Source of the DNA: Propioniciclava sinopodophylli
GTDB taxonomy: Bacteria > Actinomycetota > Actinomycetes > Propionibacteriales > Propionibacteriaceae
NCBI RefSeq assembly: GCF_004324755.1
Contig: NZ_SDMQ01000002.1
Location: 124,001-188,000 of the forward strand
Direction: 5' to 3'
DNA: 64,000 nt
Positions 34,756 to 43,900 of the stretch are shown here, one piece after another. The stretch's first letter is position 1. Every line of letters starts with the position of its first letter. Made by a program: the position numbers and the translations under genes. The notes below the pieces were generated by a model. That model searched no databases and was not told where the DNA came from. It was given only the letters and a program-made list of their open reading frames with translations.

Positions 34756-35973
34756 ATGCTCCCGCTCCCCCAGCCCACCGTCCGCACGCTGCTGTTCTGG
34801 GTCCTCGGCGCGCTGGTCCTGCTGCTCGGCATCGGCCTGGGCAACCAGGACACGGTCTGGCCCGCCCTCTTCCTGCTCGCGCTGCCGGTGGTGGCGCTGC
34901 TGGCGCTGCTCGTGCTGCGGCCCCGGTTCGTGTTGGAGCGGTCGGTCACGCCGCCGGTGGTCGGCGTCCGCGAGCCCGCGACCGTGCAGGTGCTGGCCAC
35001 GGCCGTCCGGCCCAGCCCCGGCGGCAACGTCGTGGCCGAGGACGACCCCGGCAGCCTGCTCGGCGGCCCGCACCACGCGCACTTGCACGCCGACCACGCG
35101 GGGGCACGCACGGAGACCACCTACAGCGTCCGGCCGCGGCGTCGGGGGCGGCACACGCTCGACGGCTTCCGCATCCGGTTCACCGACATCCTGGGCTTCT
35201 GGGTGCACACCGTCCGCGTCGCGCAGCCCACCGAGCTGGTCGTCACGCCGGCCGTCGTGCCGCTGCCGCCGAGCCGGGCCGCCGCCTACGGCGTCACGGG
35301 CGAGACCCCCATCCCCCAGACCGCGGTGTCCGGCCCCGACGACGTGCTCGTCCGCGAGTACCAGGCCCGCGACGACGTCCGCCGCATCCACTGGCCCTCG
35401 ACCGCGCGCAGCGGCACCCTCATGGTGCGCCGCGAGGAGGCCGCCTGGGACCCGACCGCCTGGGTGCTCCTCGACTCGCGCCTGGGCGTCCACCCCGCCT
35501 CCCGGGACGAGCGCGTGACATTCGAGTGGCTGGTGTCGGCCGCGGCGTCCATCGGGCTGCGGCTGCTGTCGGACGGCTACACCGTCACCCTGATCGACGC
35601 GGACGGCTCCCGCCACGAGGTGTCCTCCGACCGAGTCGGCGCGTCCGCCGCGTGGCTCGACCCGCTGGTGGACGCCACGGTCTCCCACGCGCCCGACCTG
35701 CACGAGGCCACCGTCTGGATGGCGCAGGCCCACTCCGAGAACCGGATCGTCGCGCTGCTGGGCGGCCTCGACCGCGGCACCGCCGACCTGCTGGCCGCCA
35801 CCACGGCGTCCCGCCACGAGCGGGTCGCCCTCGTCATGGCCCCGGACGCCGACGCCCGGCCCGGCTTCGAGGACGGCCGCACCGTTCTGGTCGACCACGG
35901 CTGGGAGGTGCGCGAGGTGGACGCCACCAGCGAACTGGCCCACGCCTGGGCGCCAGAAGGGGTGGCCCAATGA
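34756..35973 (+). CDS. DUF58 domain membrane protein
   Basis: A 405-residue protein with two N-terminal membrane helices (LLFWVLGALVLLLGIGLG and WPALFLLALPVVALLALLVL) and a large domain with the DUF58 signature REYQARDDVRRIHWPSTARS, then LMVRREEAAWDPTAW and a vWA-like fold. It is the usual partner of MoxR ATPases. The ATG is 6 nt after the MoxR stop with AGGA just upstream. It overlaps the transglutaminase start by 4 nt, so the three genes form a tight operon. Biochemical function is not known. Confidence 0.88.
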   Translation: MLPLPQPTVRTLLFWVLGALVLLLGIGLGNQDTVWPALFLLALPVVALLALLVLRPRFVLERSVTPPVVGVREPATVQVLATAVRPSPGGNVVAEDDPGSLLGGPHHAHLHADHAGARTETTYSVRPRRRGRHTLDGFRIRFTDILGFWVHTVRVAQPTELVVTPAVVPLPPSRAAAYGVTGETPIPQTAVSGPDDVLVREYQARDDVRRIHWPSTARSGTLMVRREEAAWDPTAWVLLDSRLGVHPASRDERVTFEWLVSAAASIGLRLLSDGYTVTLIDADGSRHEVSSDRVGASAAWLDPLVDATVSHAPDLHEATVWMAQAHSENRIVALLGGLDRGTADLLAATTASRHERVALVMAPDADARPGFEDGRTVLVDHGWEVREVDATSELAHAWAPEGVAQ

Positions 35974-38114
35974 GGTTGGACACCCGCGTCGGCCTCGCCC
36001 TGGCCGTGGCCCTGTGCCTCCAGCTGTGGCCCTGGACCCAGATGACCCGCCATGCCGAGGCGCTGCAGGCCGCCGGCGCCGCGATGGTGCTCGTGCTGGC
36101 CGCCGGCTGGCTCGGACGCCGCGTGCTGCGCCTGCCCACCATCGGCGTGGCGCTGCTGCAAGTCGTTGCGGCCGCCGTCTCCCTCGTGGGCGCGATCTGG
36201 TGGGCGCACGGCGTCCGCCACGTGCTGCGCCTGCCCGCCCTGCTCGGCGAGGGGATCAGCTTCATCCAGGGCAGCTCGGCCCCGATGTTCCCCAACCCGG
36301 GGGCCACTCTCGCCATCGTCCTCGGCGCCGCGCTCGTCGCCCTCGCCGCTGACGCCATCGCCGTCGGCGGCGAGCGCCCCGGCCTGGCCGTGATCCCCTT
36401 GGTCGCGCTGCACCTGGTCGTCGCCGTCGCGTTGAGCACGCCCACGCTGTTCAGCGAGTTCGTGGCGCTGGCGGTCGGCATCGGGCTGGTGCTGCTCGCC
36501 GCCGCCCCGTGGGGCCACGGCGAGCGGCCCGCCGCCCGGGCGGCCGCGCTCCTCACGGCGGTCGCCATGACGGCCGGCGCCGTGGGCGTCACGTGGGTGG
36601 CGGCCCAGTTCGTGCCGACCTTCGAGCCGCGCACCAACAGCGAGCCCCTGCAGATGAGCGACCCCTCGCTCGACCTCAAGCGCAACCTCATCCAGGGCTC
36701 AGACGAGGTCATCATCCGCTACACCACCGACAGCCCCGGCGGCGCGTACCTCAAGCTCGCCACGCTGCCGTCCCTGTCGACGGCCGGTTTCGCCCTGTCC
36801 GACGTCAGGGTCGCCACCGGACGCATCCCCAGCCCGCCCGGTTCCCCCCGCGGTGTCGGCCGGACGACCAACGTCGAGGTGGGCGACTTCTCCAGCGAGT
36901 GGCTGCCTGTCCCGTATGCCCCGACCGCGTTCGACGCCCCGGGTGACTGGGGCTTCGCGCTCGACACCCTCGATGTCATGGCCATGGCCGGCCCCGGCCG
37001 CGGGCGCGCCACCGAGGGGATCAGCTACGAGGTGCGCAGCCTCGACGTCCGCCCCGACGCAGAGGCGATCGCCCGCGCGGAGGCGGACGGCGGCCCGGGG
37101 CGCGAGCTCACCACGAGCCTGCCGGTCGAGCTGCCCTCCCGCATCCGCGAGCTCGCCCGCGAGGTGACCGGGGCGGCACCGACCGCGGGCGCCAAGGCGC
37201 AGGCCCTCGAGGCCTACCTCCGATCGGACGCCTTCACCTACTCCATCGCGCCGACCACCGGCAACGGGGACGGCCTGGCCACCATCGACGACTTCCTGTT
37301 CGGTTCGCGGACGGGCTACTGCGAGCAGTTCGCCGGCGCGATGGCGATCATGGCGCGCGAGGTCGGCATCCCGACCCGGATGGCCGTGGGCTTCGTCCCC
37401 GGCACCGAGGAGGAGGGCGTCTGGGGCGTCACCGAGCGCGACCTGCACACGTGGCCGGAGCTGTGGCTGGACGGCCTGGGCTGGGTCGCCTTCGAGCCGA
37501 CGCCCTCCCGCGGGGACTCCGGGGCGGGCCCGGCGACCACCCAGGAGCCCACCGGGACGGCCGCGCCCACCGCCGGCCCGACCGCCGAGGCCACGCCGTC
37601 GGCCGAGCCCTCCGAACCCACGCCGACCGCCTCGCCGGTCCCCACGCCGGTGGACCCCGGAGCTCCGGCCGTCCCGGGCGCGGTCCCCTGGGTGCTGTTC
37701 GGGCTGCTCGCCGCCGCGGGTGTGGCGGCCGCCGTCCTCGTCCCCCGCTGGCTGCGCGCGCGTCGCCGCACGCAGCGCCTGGCCGGCACGGGGGACGCCC
37801 GCGCGGACACCCTGTCCGCGTGGGAGGAGGTGTGCGAGGTGGTGGCCGACCTGGAGCTGTCGTGGCCGGGCGGGTCTCCGCGGTTCGCGGCCGAGCGCCT
37901 CGTCGGGTCGCTGGGCGGGGACGCCGGGGCCGCCGAGGCGTTGCGCAGCCTGGCGGCGGCATCCGAGCGCGCCCTATTCGACCGCAGCGAGAACTTCGAC
38001 CTGCCCGGCCGGTGGGGCGCCGAGGTGGACGCCATCACCGCCGCGCTCACCGCGCAGGCGCGCGAACGGGCCGGGAAACGCAAGAGCGCGCAACCCCGCA
38101 GGGTCGCGCGCTGA
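35970..38114 (+). CDS. Transglutaminase-like membrane protein (DUF3488 type)
   Basis: A 714-residue protein. About seven N-terminal membrane helices (DUF3488-like, residues 1-210) lead into an extracytoplasmic part. This contains a transglutaminase/protease core with the catalytic Cys in TGYCEQFAGAMA (about 451) and His in HTWPELWLDGLGW (about 493). A Pro/Thr-rich linker, another helix (AVPWVLFGLLAAAGVAAAVL) and a DUF4129-like cytoplasmic tail follow. ATG 35970 overlaps the DUF58 stop (ATGA). With MoxR and DUF58 it forms the common three-gene actinobacterial set; cross-linking or peptidase action on the envelope is inferred. Confidence 0.9.
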   Translation: MRLDTRVGLALAVALCLQLWPWTQMTRHAEALQAAGAAMVLVLAAGWLGRRVLRLPTIGVALLQVVAAAVSLVGAIWWAHGVRHVLRLPALLGEGISFIQGSSAPMFPNPGATLAIVLGAALVALAADAIAVGGERPGLAVIPLVALHLVVAVALSTPTLFSEFVALAVGIGLVLLAAAPWGHGERPAARAAALLTAVAMTAGAVGVTWVAAQFVPTFEPRTNSEPLQMSDPSLDLKRNLIQGSDEVIIRYTTDSPGGAYLKLATLPSLSTAGFALSDVRVATGRIPSPPGSPRGVGRTTNVEVGDFSSEWLPVPYAPTAFDAPGDWGFALDTLDVMAMAGPGRGRATEGISYEVRSLDVRPDAEAIARAEADGGPGRELTTSLPVELPSRIRELAREVTGAAPTAGAKAQALEAYLRSDAFTYSIAPTTGNGDGLATIDDFLFGSRTGYCEQFAGAMAIMAREVGIPTRMAVGFVPGTEEEGVWGVTERDLHTWPELWLDGLGWVAFEPTPSRGDSGAGPATTQEPTGTAAPTAGPTAEATPSAEPSEPTPTASPVPTPVDPGAPAVPGAVPWVLFGLLAAAGVAAAVLVPRWLRARRRTQRLAGTGDARADTLSAWEEVCEVVADLELSWPGGSPRFAAERLVGSLGGDAGAAEALRSLAAASERALFDRSENFDLPGRWGAEVDAITAALTAQARERAGKRKSAQPRRVAR

Positions 38115-38160
38115 GTTCGGTCGGCTGAGTCTGCCGGGTGGCCGTGCCTTGGTGGAGCCC

Positions 38161-38517
38161 TCAGAAGGCGTCGTCGCCGCGGCGCCACGGCTCGTCGAGG
38201 CGGTCGGTGAACGCCGAGTCGGTCTCCGGGTGACGCCCGGGCTGCTGCGTCTCGACGACGCGCCACGAGCTGATGGCGACCACCGTGGCGGCCAGCATGA
38301 TGAGGAAACCGATGACGCTGACGAACCAGGCGACCTGCATGCCGCCGATGAGGGTGGCCAGGCCGATCACGAAGCCAAGGCCGGCGATCGCGGCCCTGCG
38401 GCGGTGGAGGGTGCGGTTGGTCGTGCCACGCAGCGTGTTGGCCAGCTTCGGATCCTCGGCCGCGAGGGCAGCCTCGAGCTGCTCGAGAAGACGTTGCTCC
38501 TTGTCGGACAGTGCCAT
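38161..38517 (-). CDS. DUF3040 small membrane protein
   Basis: A 118-residue protein. It begins MALSDKEQRLLEQLEAALAAEDPKLA (typical DUF3040 start, shown here in part), has two adjacent membrane helices (IAGLGFVIGLATLIGGM and FVSVIGFLIMLAATVVAI) and a short acidic tail. Widespread in actinobacteria with no known function. ATG 38517 has GAAGGGAGG upstream. Convergent with the transglutaminase gene and downstream of dinB on the same strand. Confidence 0.85.
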   Translation of the reverse strand: MALSDKEQRLLEQLEAALAAEDPKLANTLRGTTNRTLHRRRAAIAGLGFVIGLATLIGGMQVAWFVSVIGFLIMLAATVVAISSWRVVETQQPGRHPETDSAFTDRLDEPWRRGDDAF

Positions 38518-38584
38518 CGCGCCTCCCTTCGTCGTGGGCGGGACCCGGTTGCCGGGCGTGCGACAAGTGTAGGCGCCCGCTGCC

Positions 38585-39757
38585 TCAAACGGAACCGGCC
38601 CTTCTCGTCAACGTGGCCCGTGAGACGGCGTGCGGCCCGAACCGCGCGATGGCCGCGTCGGCGGCCCGCTCCGCCTCGCGCCACCCCCGCTCGGGTTCGT
38701 CGAGGGCCGGCTGGGTGGCGACCTGGTCGACGTCGAGGACGTGCTCGACCCGGATGCCCACCCGCCGCAGCCGCGGGCGCTCCAGCCGGAAGGCCCGCAG
38801 CAGCCGGACTGCGGCGGCGTACACCTCGTCCGTCGCGTCGGTCGGGTAGGGCAGGGTCAGGGACTTCTGCACGGTGCGGAAGTCGGCGAACCGCAGCGTG
38901 AGCGTCACCGTGCGCCCGACGACGCGGGCCAGCCGCATGCGGGACGTGACCCGCACGCTGGTGCGCAGCAGCTCGGCGCGGACGAAGTCGAGGTCGTCGG
39001 TGTCCTTCCCGAACGTCTCCTGGCTGCCCACGCTGCGGTCGGTCGGCTCGGTGGCGACGACGCGGCGCCCGTCGATGCCCCAGGCGCACTCCCACAGCTC
39101 TCCCCCGGCGCGAGCGCCGAACGCGCGCTGCAGCGTCGACTTCGGCGTGTGGGCGACGTCGGCGATCGTGTGGAGGCCGAGCTTGTGGAGCTTCTCGGTG
39201 GTGGCCGGCCCCACGCCCCAGATCTTCTCGACCGTCTGGGGGTGGAGGAAACCGATGACCTCGCCCGGGTGGACGCGGAACAGTCCGTTCGGCTTGGCCC
39301 GGTTCGAGGACATCTTGGCGATCAGCTTGGTCGGCGCGATGCCCACCGAGCAGGGAATGCCCTGCTCGTCGGCCACCAGCGCCCGGATGAGCTCACCCAC
39401 CTCCTCCGGCTCGCCGAGCAGGCGCCGGGTGCCGGTGAGGTCGAGGAACGCCTCGTCCAACGACACCCGCTCCACGTGCGGGGTGATCGTGGAGAAGATC
39501 GCGAACACCCCGTCGGACGCCGCCTCGTACGCGTCGTAGTCGGGGTTGATGGCCACCGCGTCCGGGCACAGCCGGCGGGCCCGCGTCGACGACATGCCCC
39601 CCTCGACGCCGAACGCCCGCGCCTCGTAGGACGCCGACAGCACCACCCCGCGGTTGGCGCCGCCCACCCACACCGGACGCCCACGCAACTCGGGACGCCG
39701 CCGCAGCTCGACGGCGACGTAGAAGGCATCCATGTCGACGTGGGCGATGACCGGCAC
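38585..39757 (-). CDS. dinB: Y-family DNA polymerase IV
   Basis: Translesion polymerase of 390 residues. The catalytic acids are present: HVDMDAFYVAVE at the start and VSLDEAFLDLTG (about 103-112). The steric-gate region ASYEARAFGVEGGMSS, IPCSVGIAPTKLIAKMSSNRAKPNG (two blocks) and the thumb helix-hairpin-helix KIWGVGPATTEKL follow. No clear QxxLF clamp-binding motif is visible at the C-terminus. GTG 39757 has GAGGAGG 4 nt upstream. A LexA box and SOS-type promoter lie upstream (39775-39825), built like the one before the dnaE2 operon 5.5 kb away. Confidence 0.95.
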   Translation of the reverse strand: MPVIAHVDMDAFYVAVELRRRPELRGRPVWVGGANRGVVLSASYEARAFGVEGGMSSTRARRLCPDAVAINPDYDAYEAASDGVFAIFSTITPHVERVSLDEAFLDLTGTRRLLGEPEEVGELIRALVADEQGIPCSVGIAPTKLIAKMSSNRAKPNGLFRVHPGEVIGFLHPQTVEKIWGVGPATTEKLHKLGLHTIADVAHTPKSTLQRAFGARAGGELWECAWGIDGRRVVATEPTDRSVGSQETFGKDTDDLDFVRAELLRTSVRVTSRMRLARVVGRTVTLTLRFADFRTVQKSLTLPYPTDATDEVYAAAVRLLRAFRLERPRLRRVGIRVEHVLDVDQVATQPALDEPERGWREAERAADAAIARFGPHAVSRATLTRRAGSV

Positions 39758-39774
39758 GGCACCTCCTCAATGAT

Positions 39775-39825
39775 TCGAACGTTGATTCGAATCCAGAGTA
39801 GGCGGTGCCCCCGACATTCCGTCAA
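39775..39825 (-). promoter_or_regulatory. SOS promoter and LexA box of dinB
   Basis: TTGACG (39820-39825), a 19-nt spacer containing TGTCGGGGGC, and TACTCT (39795-39800) form the promoter on the minus strand. TCGAACGTTGATTCGA (39775-39790) follows and matches the actinobacterial LexA consensus TCGAAC-N4-GTTCGA with one mismatch. Confidence 0.8.
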
Positions 39826-39833
39826 GCGCCCAT

Positions 39834-39906
39834 CCGCCGAGGGCTTGCCTTCCGTCCGCCGAGGGCTTGCCTCCAGTCCGCCGAGGGCTTGCCTCCAGTC
39901 CGCCGA
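39834..39906 (-). repeat. 22-nt tandem repeat, locus D (3 copies plus part)
   Basis: Units at 39834-39855, 39856-39877 and 39878-39899, then CCGCCGA at 39900-39906. The last two full units are identical. Read on the minus strand the core CAAGCCCTCGGCGGACTG is the same as locus A. It lies between the dinB promoter and the next gene. Confidence 0.93.
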
Positions 39907-39932
39907 CCAAGGTTGGACAGGCTTGTCGCATA

Positions 39933-39949
39933 AGTTTGATATTCAAACT
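39933..39949 (+). promoter_or_regulatory. AT-rich palindrome upstream of DUF1295 gene
   Basis: AGTTTGA (39933-39939) and TCAAACT (39943-39949) form a 7-bp inverted repeat with a 3-nt centre; a third half-site GTTTGA follows at once. The stretch is markedly AT-rich for this genome. It is a good candidate operator about 40 nt before the ATG. Confidence 0.45.
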
Positions 39950-39989
39950 GTTTGATTAGGCTGAAAGCTCATCCACCCGAAGGACACCC

Positions 39990-40886
39990 ATGAGCAACCG
40001 CACGGCGCTGATCGCCCTCCCCCTCGTCGTGGCGGTGGGCGCGCTCGTCGCCCTCGCCGGAAGCCAGGGCGGTGCCACCGTCGCGGGCGTCCCGGTGTTC
40101 GCGCTCGCGGTCACCGTCGCCTTCGTCATCCAGTGGGGGGCGTTCGTCCCAGCGTTCCTCGGCCAGACCGAACGCTTCTTCGACCTGACCGGCAGCCTCA
40201 CCTACATCTTCATCACGTTGTCCCTCCTTCTGCTGACGCCCGGGGTGGACGCACGCGCCCTGCTGGTCGGCGCGCTCGTCATCGCGTGGGCCGGACGCCT
40301 GGGCACCTTCCTGTTCCGCCGCGTCAGCCGCGCCGGGGCGGACGACCGCTTCGACGAGATCAAGCCCTCGCTACCCCGGTTCCTCAACGTGTGGACGATC
40401 CAGGGCCTGTGGGTGACGTTCACCGCCGCCGCGGCGTGGGTGACGATCACGTCGGCCAACCGCGTCCCGCTCGGATGGTTCGCCCTCCTCGGCACGCTGG
40501 TGTGGCTGCTCGGCTTCGGGCTGGAGGTCGTCGCCGACTGGCAGAAGAGCCGGTTCCGGGCCGACCCCGACAACCGCGGCCGGTTCATCTCCACCGGCCT
40601 GTGGTCGATCTCGCGGCACCCGAACTACCTGGGTGAGATCCTGCTGTGGGCCGGGGTGGCGATCATCGCGCTGCCCGTCCTGCAGGGGTGGCAGTGGGTG
40701 GCCATCATCTCCCCGCTGTTCGTGACCCTGCTGCTGACCCGCGTGAGCGGCATCCCGCTGCTGGAGAAGAAGGCGGAGCAGAAGTGGGGCGGCCAGGCCG
40801 ACTACGAGGAGTACAAGGCCCGCACCCCCGTGCTGGTGCCGCGACCGGGGGCGGGGCGGCGCGACCGGCTCGTCGCGGCTCGCTGA
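39990..40886 (+). CDS. DUF1295 / steroid reductase-like membrane protein
   Basis: Multi-pass membrane protein of 298 residues with about seven hydrophobic segments. The C-terminal motif FISTGLWSISRHPNYLGEILLW (two blocks) is the signature of the DUF1295 and isoprenylcysteine methyltransferase/steroid 5-alpha-reductase superfamily. It is followed by IPLLEKKAEQKWGGQADYEEY. The substrate is unknown; NADPH-dependent lipid reduction is known only for eukaryotic relatives. ATG 39990 has GAAGGA 5 nt upstream, and the palindrome at 39933-39949 suggests regulation by a repressor not seen in the window. Confidence 0.85.
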   Translation: MSNRTALIALPLVVAVGALVALAGSQGGATVAGVPVFALAVTVAFVIQWGAFVPAFLGQTERFFDLTGSLTYIFITLSLLLLTPGVDARALLVGALVIAWAGRLGTFLFRRVSRAGADDRFDEIKPSLPRFLNVWTIQGLWVTFTAAAAWVTITSANRVPLGWFALLGTLVWLLGFGLEVVADWQKSRFRADPDNRGRFISTGLWSISRHPNYLGEILLWAGVAIIALPVLQGWQWVAIISPLFVTLLLTRVSGIPLLEKKAEQKWGGQADYEEYKARTPVLVPRPGAGRRDRLVAAR

Positions 40887-40944
40887 CGCGCCCGCTGAGG
40901 TCAAACGAAGGAGCCTCGAAGGACGCGCCTCAGGCACCTGCTGC

Positions 40945-43900
40945 TCAGCGGCCCGACGACCCCGGGCTGGAGTGCCACAGCTTGCGGCCCGGGTCGGCGT
41001 ACTCCTGGGGGATCGAACGCGGCGACTCACCGGCGGGGGCGACGTCGGTGTAGGGAGACTGCACGAACCCGCTGGGGTGGATGAGCACGCGCCGCTGCCC
41101 CATGCCGCCGGCGGCGCCGGCGTGCTCGGTGTCTGCGCGGCGCCGGGCGCGTTCTCCCTGGCTGCCGGCCTCGGCCGGCTCGGCCATGCGTGGGGCGTTG
41201 ACCTCGGCTGCCCGCGCCGCGAGGTCGGCGTCGATGAGGGCGTGGACCGCCGCCACCGCGGCCCGCTCGTCGCCGGTCGCCTCCAGCGTGGAGCGCCACA
41301 GCGCCTCGAGGTGGAGCAGGTCCCAGGCGCCCAGCGCCCGCAACGAGACCCCACGGGCGCCGGTGCGGCGCAGTTCCCCCAGACCGACGAGCAGCCAGGA
41401 GTTGAAGACCGTCCGGGCGAAGGGCCCCTGGGCGTCCTCGAAGAAGGTGAGGTCAACCGGGCCGGTGCCGTCGTCGAGGGTGAGGAAGACGACGCGGCGG
41501 CCCGACTTCACCGGCGGTGTCTGCGTGGCCACCTTCACCCCGGCCACCAGCAGGCGGCTGCCGCTGCGCCGCTTCATCTGCTGGTCGGACGCCGTCGTGC
41601 CGATCGCCTCGATGAAGGCACGGTGGTCCTCCATGACGTGGCGGGTGGCGTCCATGCCCAACACGGCCAGCTCTGCGGCCATCCGCTCCTCGTCGCTCAT
41701 CTCGGGCAGGCCCGACACCCGCACGTCGCCCGGGATCGCACCCGGGGCGTCCGGTGCGGCGGGCTCGGTGAAGTCGAACGCCACCTGGACGGCCTGGTGC
41801 CCCGTCGCGCCGCCGGACCCCAGCCCCCGCGCGCGGCCGTGGGCGCGGGCGTCCACCCGGTCGGCGCGCTCGAGGTCGGCCAGGGTGAGCAGCAGGTCGC
41901 GGCGCGTCACCCGCCCGCGCGTGCCCAACCCGCGCGGGCGATCGATGCCGTACAGCGCGTCGAAACCCCCGGCCAGCACGAGGTGCTCGGCCACGTCGGA
42001 GCCCGGCCGCGCGCGGTGCCAGAAGTCGACCAGCCCGGAGTACGGCTGCCCGGCGACGATGCGCTCCACCTCGGCGGCGCTGATGTTCTTCACGTCCGTG
42101 AGCGCGAGCCGGACGCCCAGGGTGGCCCTTTCGACAGGCTCAGGGAACCGATCGACGGGCCCAGGGACCCGCTCGACCCGGTGGACGTCGCCGGAGGCGT
42201 TCACGTCCAGCCCCAGCACCGGGATGCCCATCCGCCGCGCCTCGGCGAGGATGAGCCGCTTGGGGTACATGCCCGGGTCGTGGGTGAGCAGCCCCGAGAT
42301 GAACGCGGCGCCGTGGTGCCACTTCAGCCATGCCGACTGGTAGGTCGGCAGCGCGAACGCCGCCGCGTGCGCCTTGCAGAACCCGAAGGAGGCGAACGAG
42401 ACCAGGATCGCCCACACGTCGTCGATGAGCCGCTCGTCGTAGCCGAGCTTGCGCGCGGCCGGGTGGAACCAGCGCTTCACGTCTTCCTGCCCCTCGGGCG
42501 AGCCCAGCGCGCGGCGCGCCTCGTCGCCGTAGGCCAGCGAGCAGCCTGTCATCGCCGCGACCACCTTGATCACCTGCTCGTGGAAGACGATCACCCCGCG
42601 CGTCTCGGCCAGCGCCGCGCGCAGGTTCGGGTGCGGGTAGACCGCCTCGGCCCAGCCGTTGCGGGCGCGCAGGAACGGCACCACCATCTCGGACTTCACC
42701 GGGCCCGGACGGAACAGGCTGATGTCGATGACCAGGTCGTTGAACTCGCTCGGGGAGAACTTGCCGACCAGCTCCCGCTGCCCGGGCGACTCGATCTGGA
42801 AGCAGCCGATCGTCTCGGCGCGGCTGATCATCGCGTACACCTCCGGGTCGTCGTAGGGCGCCAGCGCATCGATGTCGACCCGCTCCCCCGTCACGCGCTC
42901 GACCTCGGACAGGGCGTGCGCCATCGAGCTCTGCATCCGGATGCCGAGGATGTCGAGCTTGAGCAGCCCCAGGTCCTCGACGTCGTCCTTGTCGAACTGG
43001 CTCATCTGGTAGCCGCCGAGCGAGGACTCCACCGGCGTCCGGTCGCCCAGCGTCGCGTCCGACAGGATCACTCCGCACGGGTGCAGCGCCACGTGCCGCG
43101 GCAGGCCGTCGAGACCCTCGACCAGCTCGAACAGCACGCGCAGCCGCTCGTCGCCGAGGTTGGCCCGCCGCAGTTCGGGCAGCTCCCGCAGCGCGTGCCG
43201 GACGTCGCGCGCCCGGATGTGCGGGAACGACTTCGCGATCTGGTCGATGTCGCCCGGCGGCAGGCTCATCGCGGCCCCCACGTCCCTGATCGCGTGGCGG
43301 ACGCGGTACGTCTCCAGCATCGCCACGGCGGCGACCCGGTCGGTGCCGAAGTCGGCGAACACCCGGTCGTAGACCTCGAGGCGGCGCGCGGACTCGACGT
43401 CGATGTCGATGTCGGGCAGCGCCCTGCGCAGCGGCGACAGGAACCGCTCCATGATCAGGTCGTACCGGATCGGGTCGACCCCCGAGATGCCCAGGCAGTA
43501 GTTGACCAGCGAGCCCGCCCCCGACCCGCGCGCCGCGACCCGGATGCCCATCTCCTTCACACTGTCGACCACCTGGGCCACGGTCAGGAAGTAGGCGGCG
43601 AACCCCATCTGCCCGATGACGGCCAGCTCCTCGTCCAACCGCTCGACGACGGACGCCGCGGGCGCGGCGTAGCGGGCGGCCAGGCCGGACTCGCAGCGGG
43701 CCCGGAGCTCAGCCAGCCCGCCGGGGAACTCGGGCAGGTGGATCTCCCCCAGCCCGATGTCGGCGACCGGGTCGAGGCGGCAGCGCAGCGCCAGGTGCCG
43801 GGTGTCGCCGATGAGCCGCGTGGCGTCGCGCCGGCCGGCGAGGCGGGCGACCTCCTCGGCCGTGGCCAGCATCTCCTTGCCGGACTTGAGGTAGCCCTCG

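Noticed and set aside
38115-38160. Terminator between the transglutaminase and DUF3040 genes
   Set aside because: Only weak pairing is possible in these 46 nt; not enough to call.
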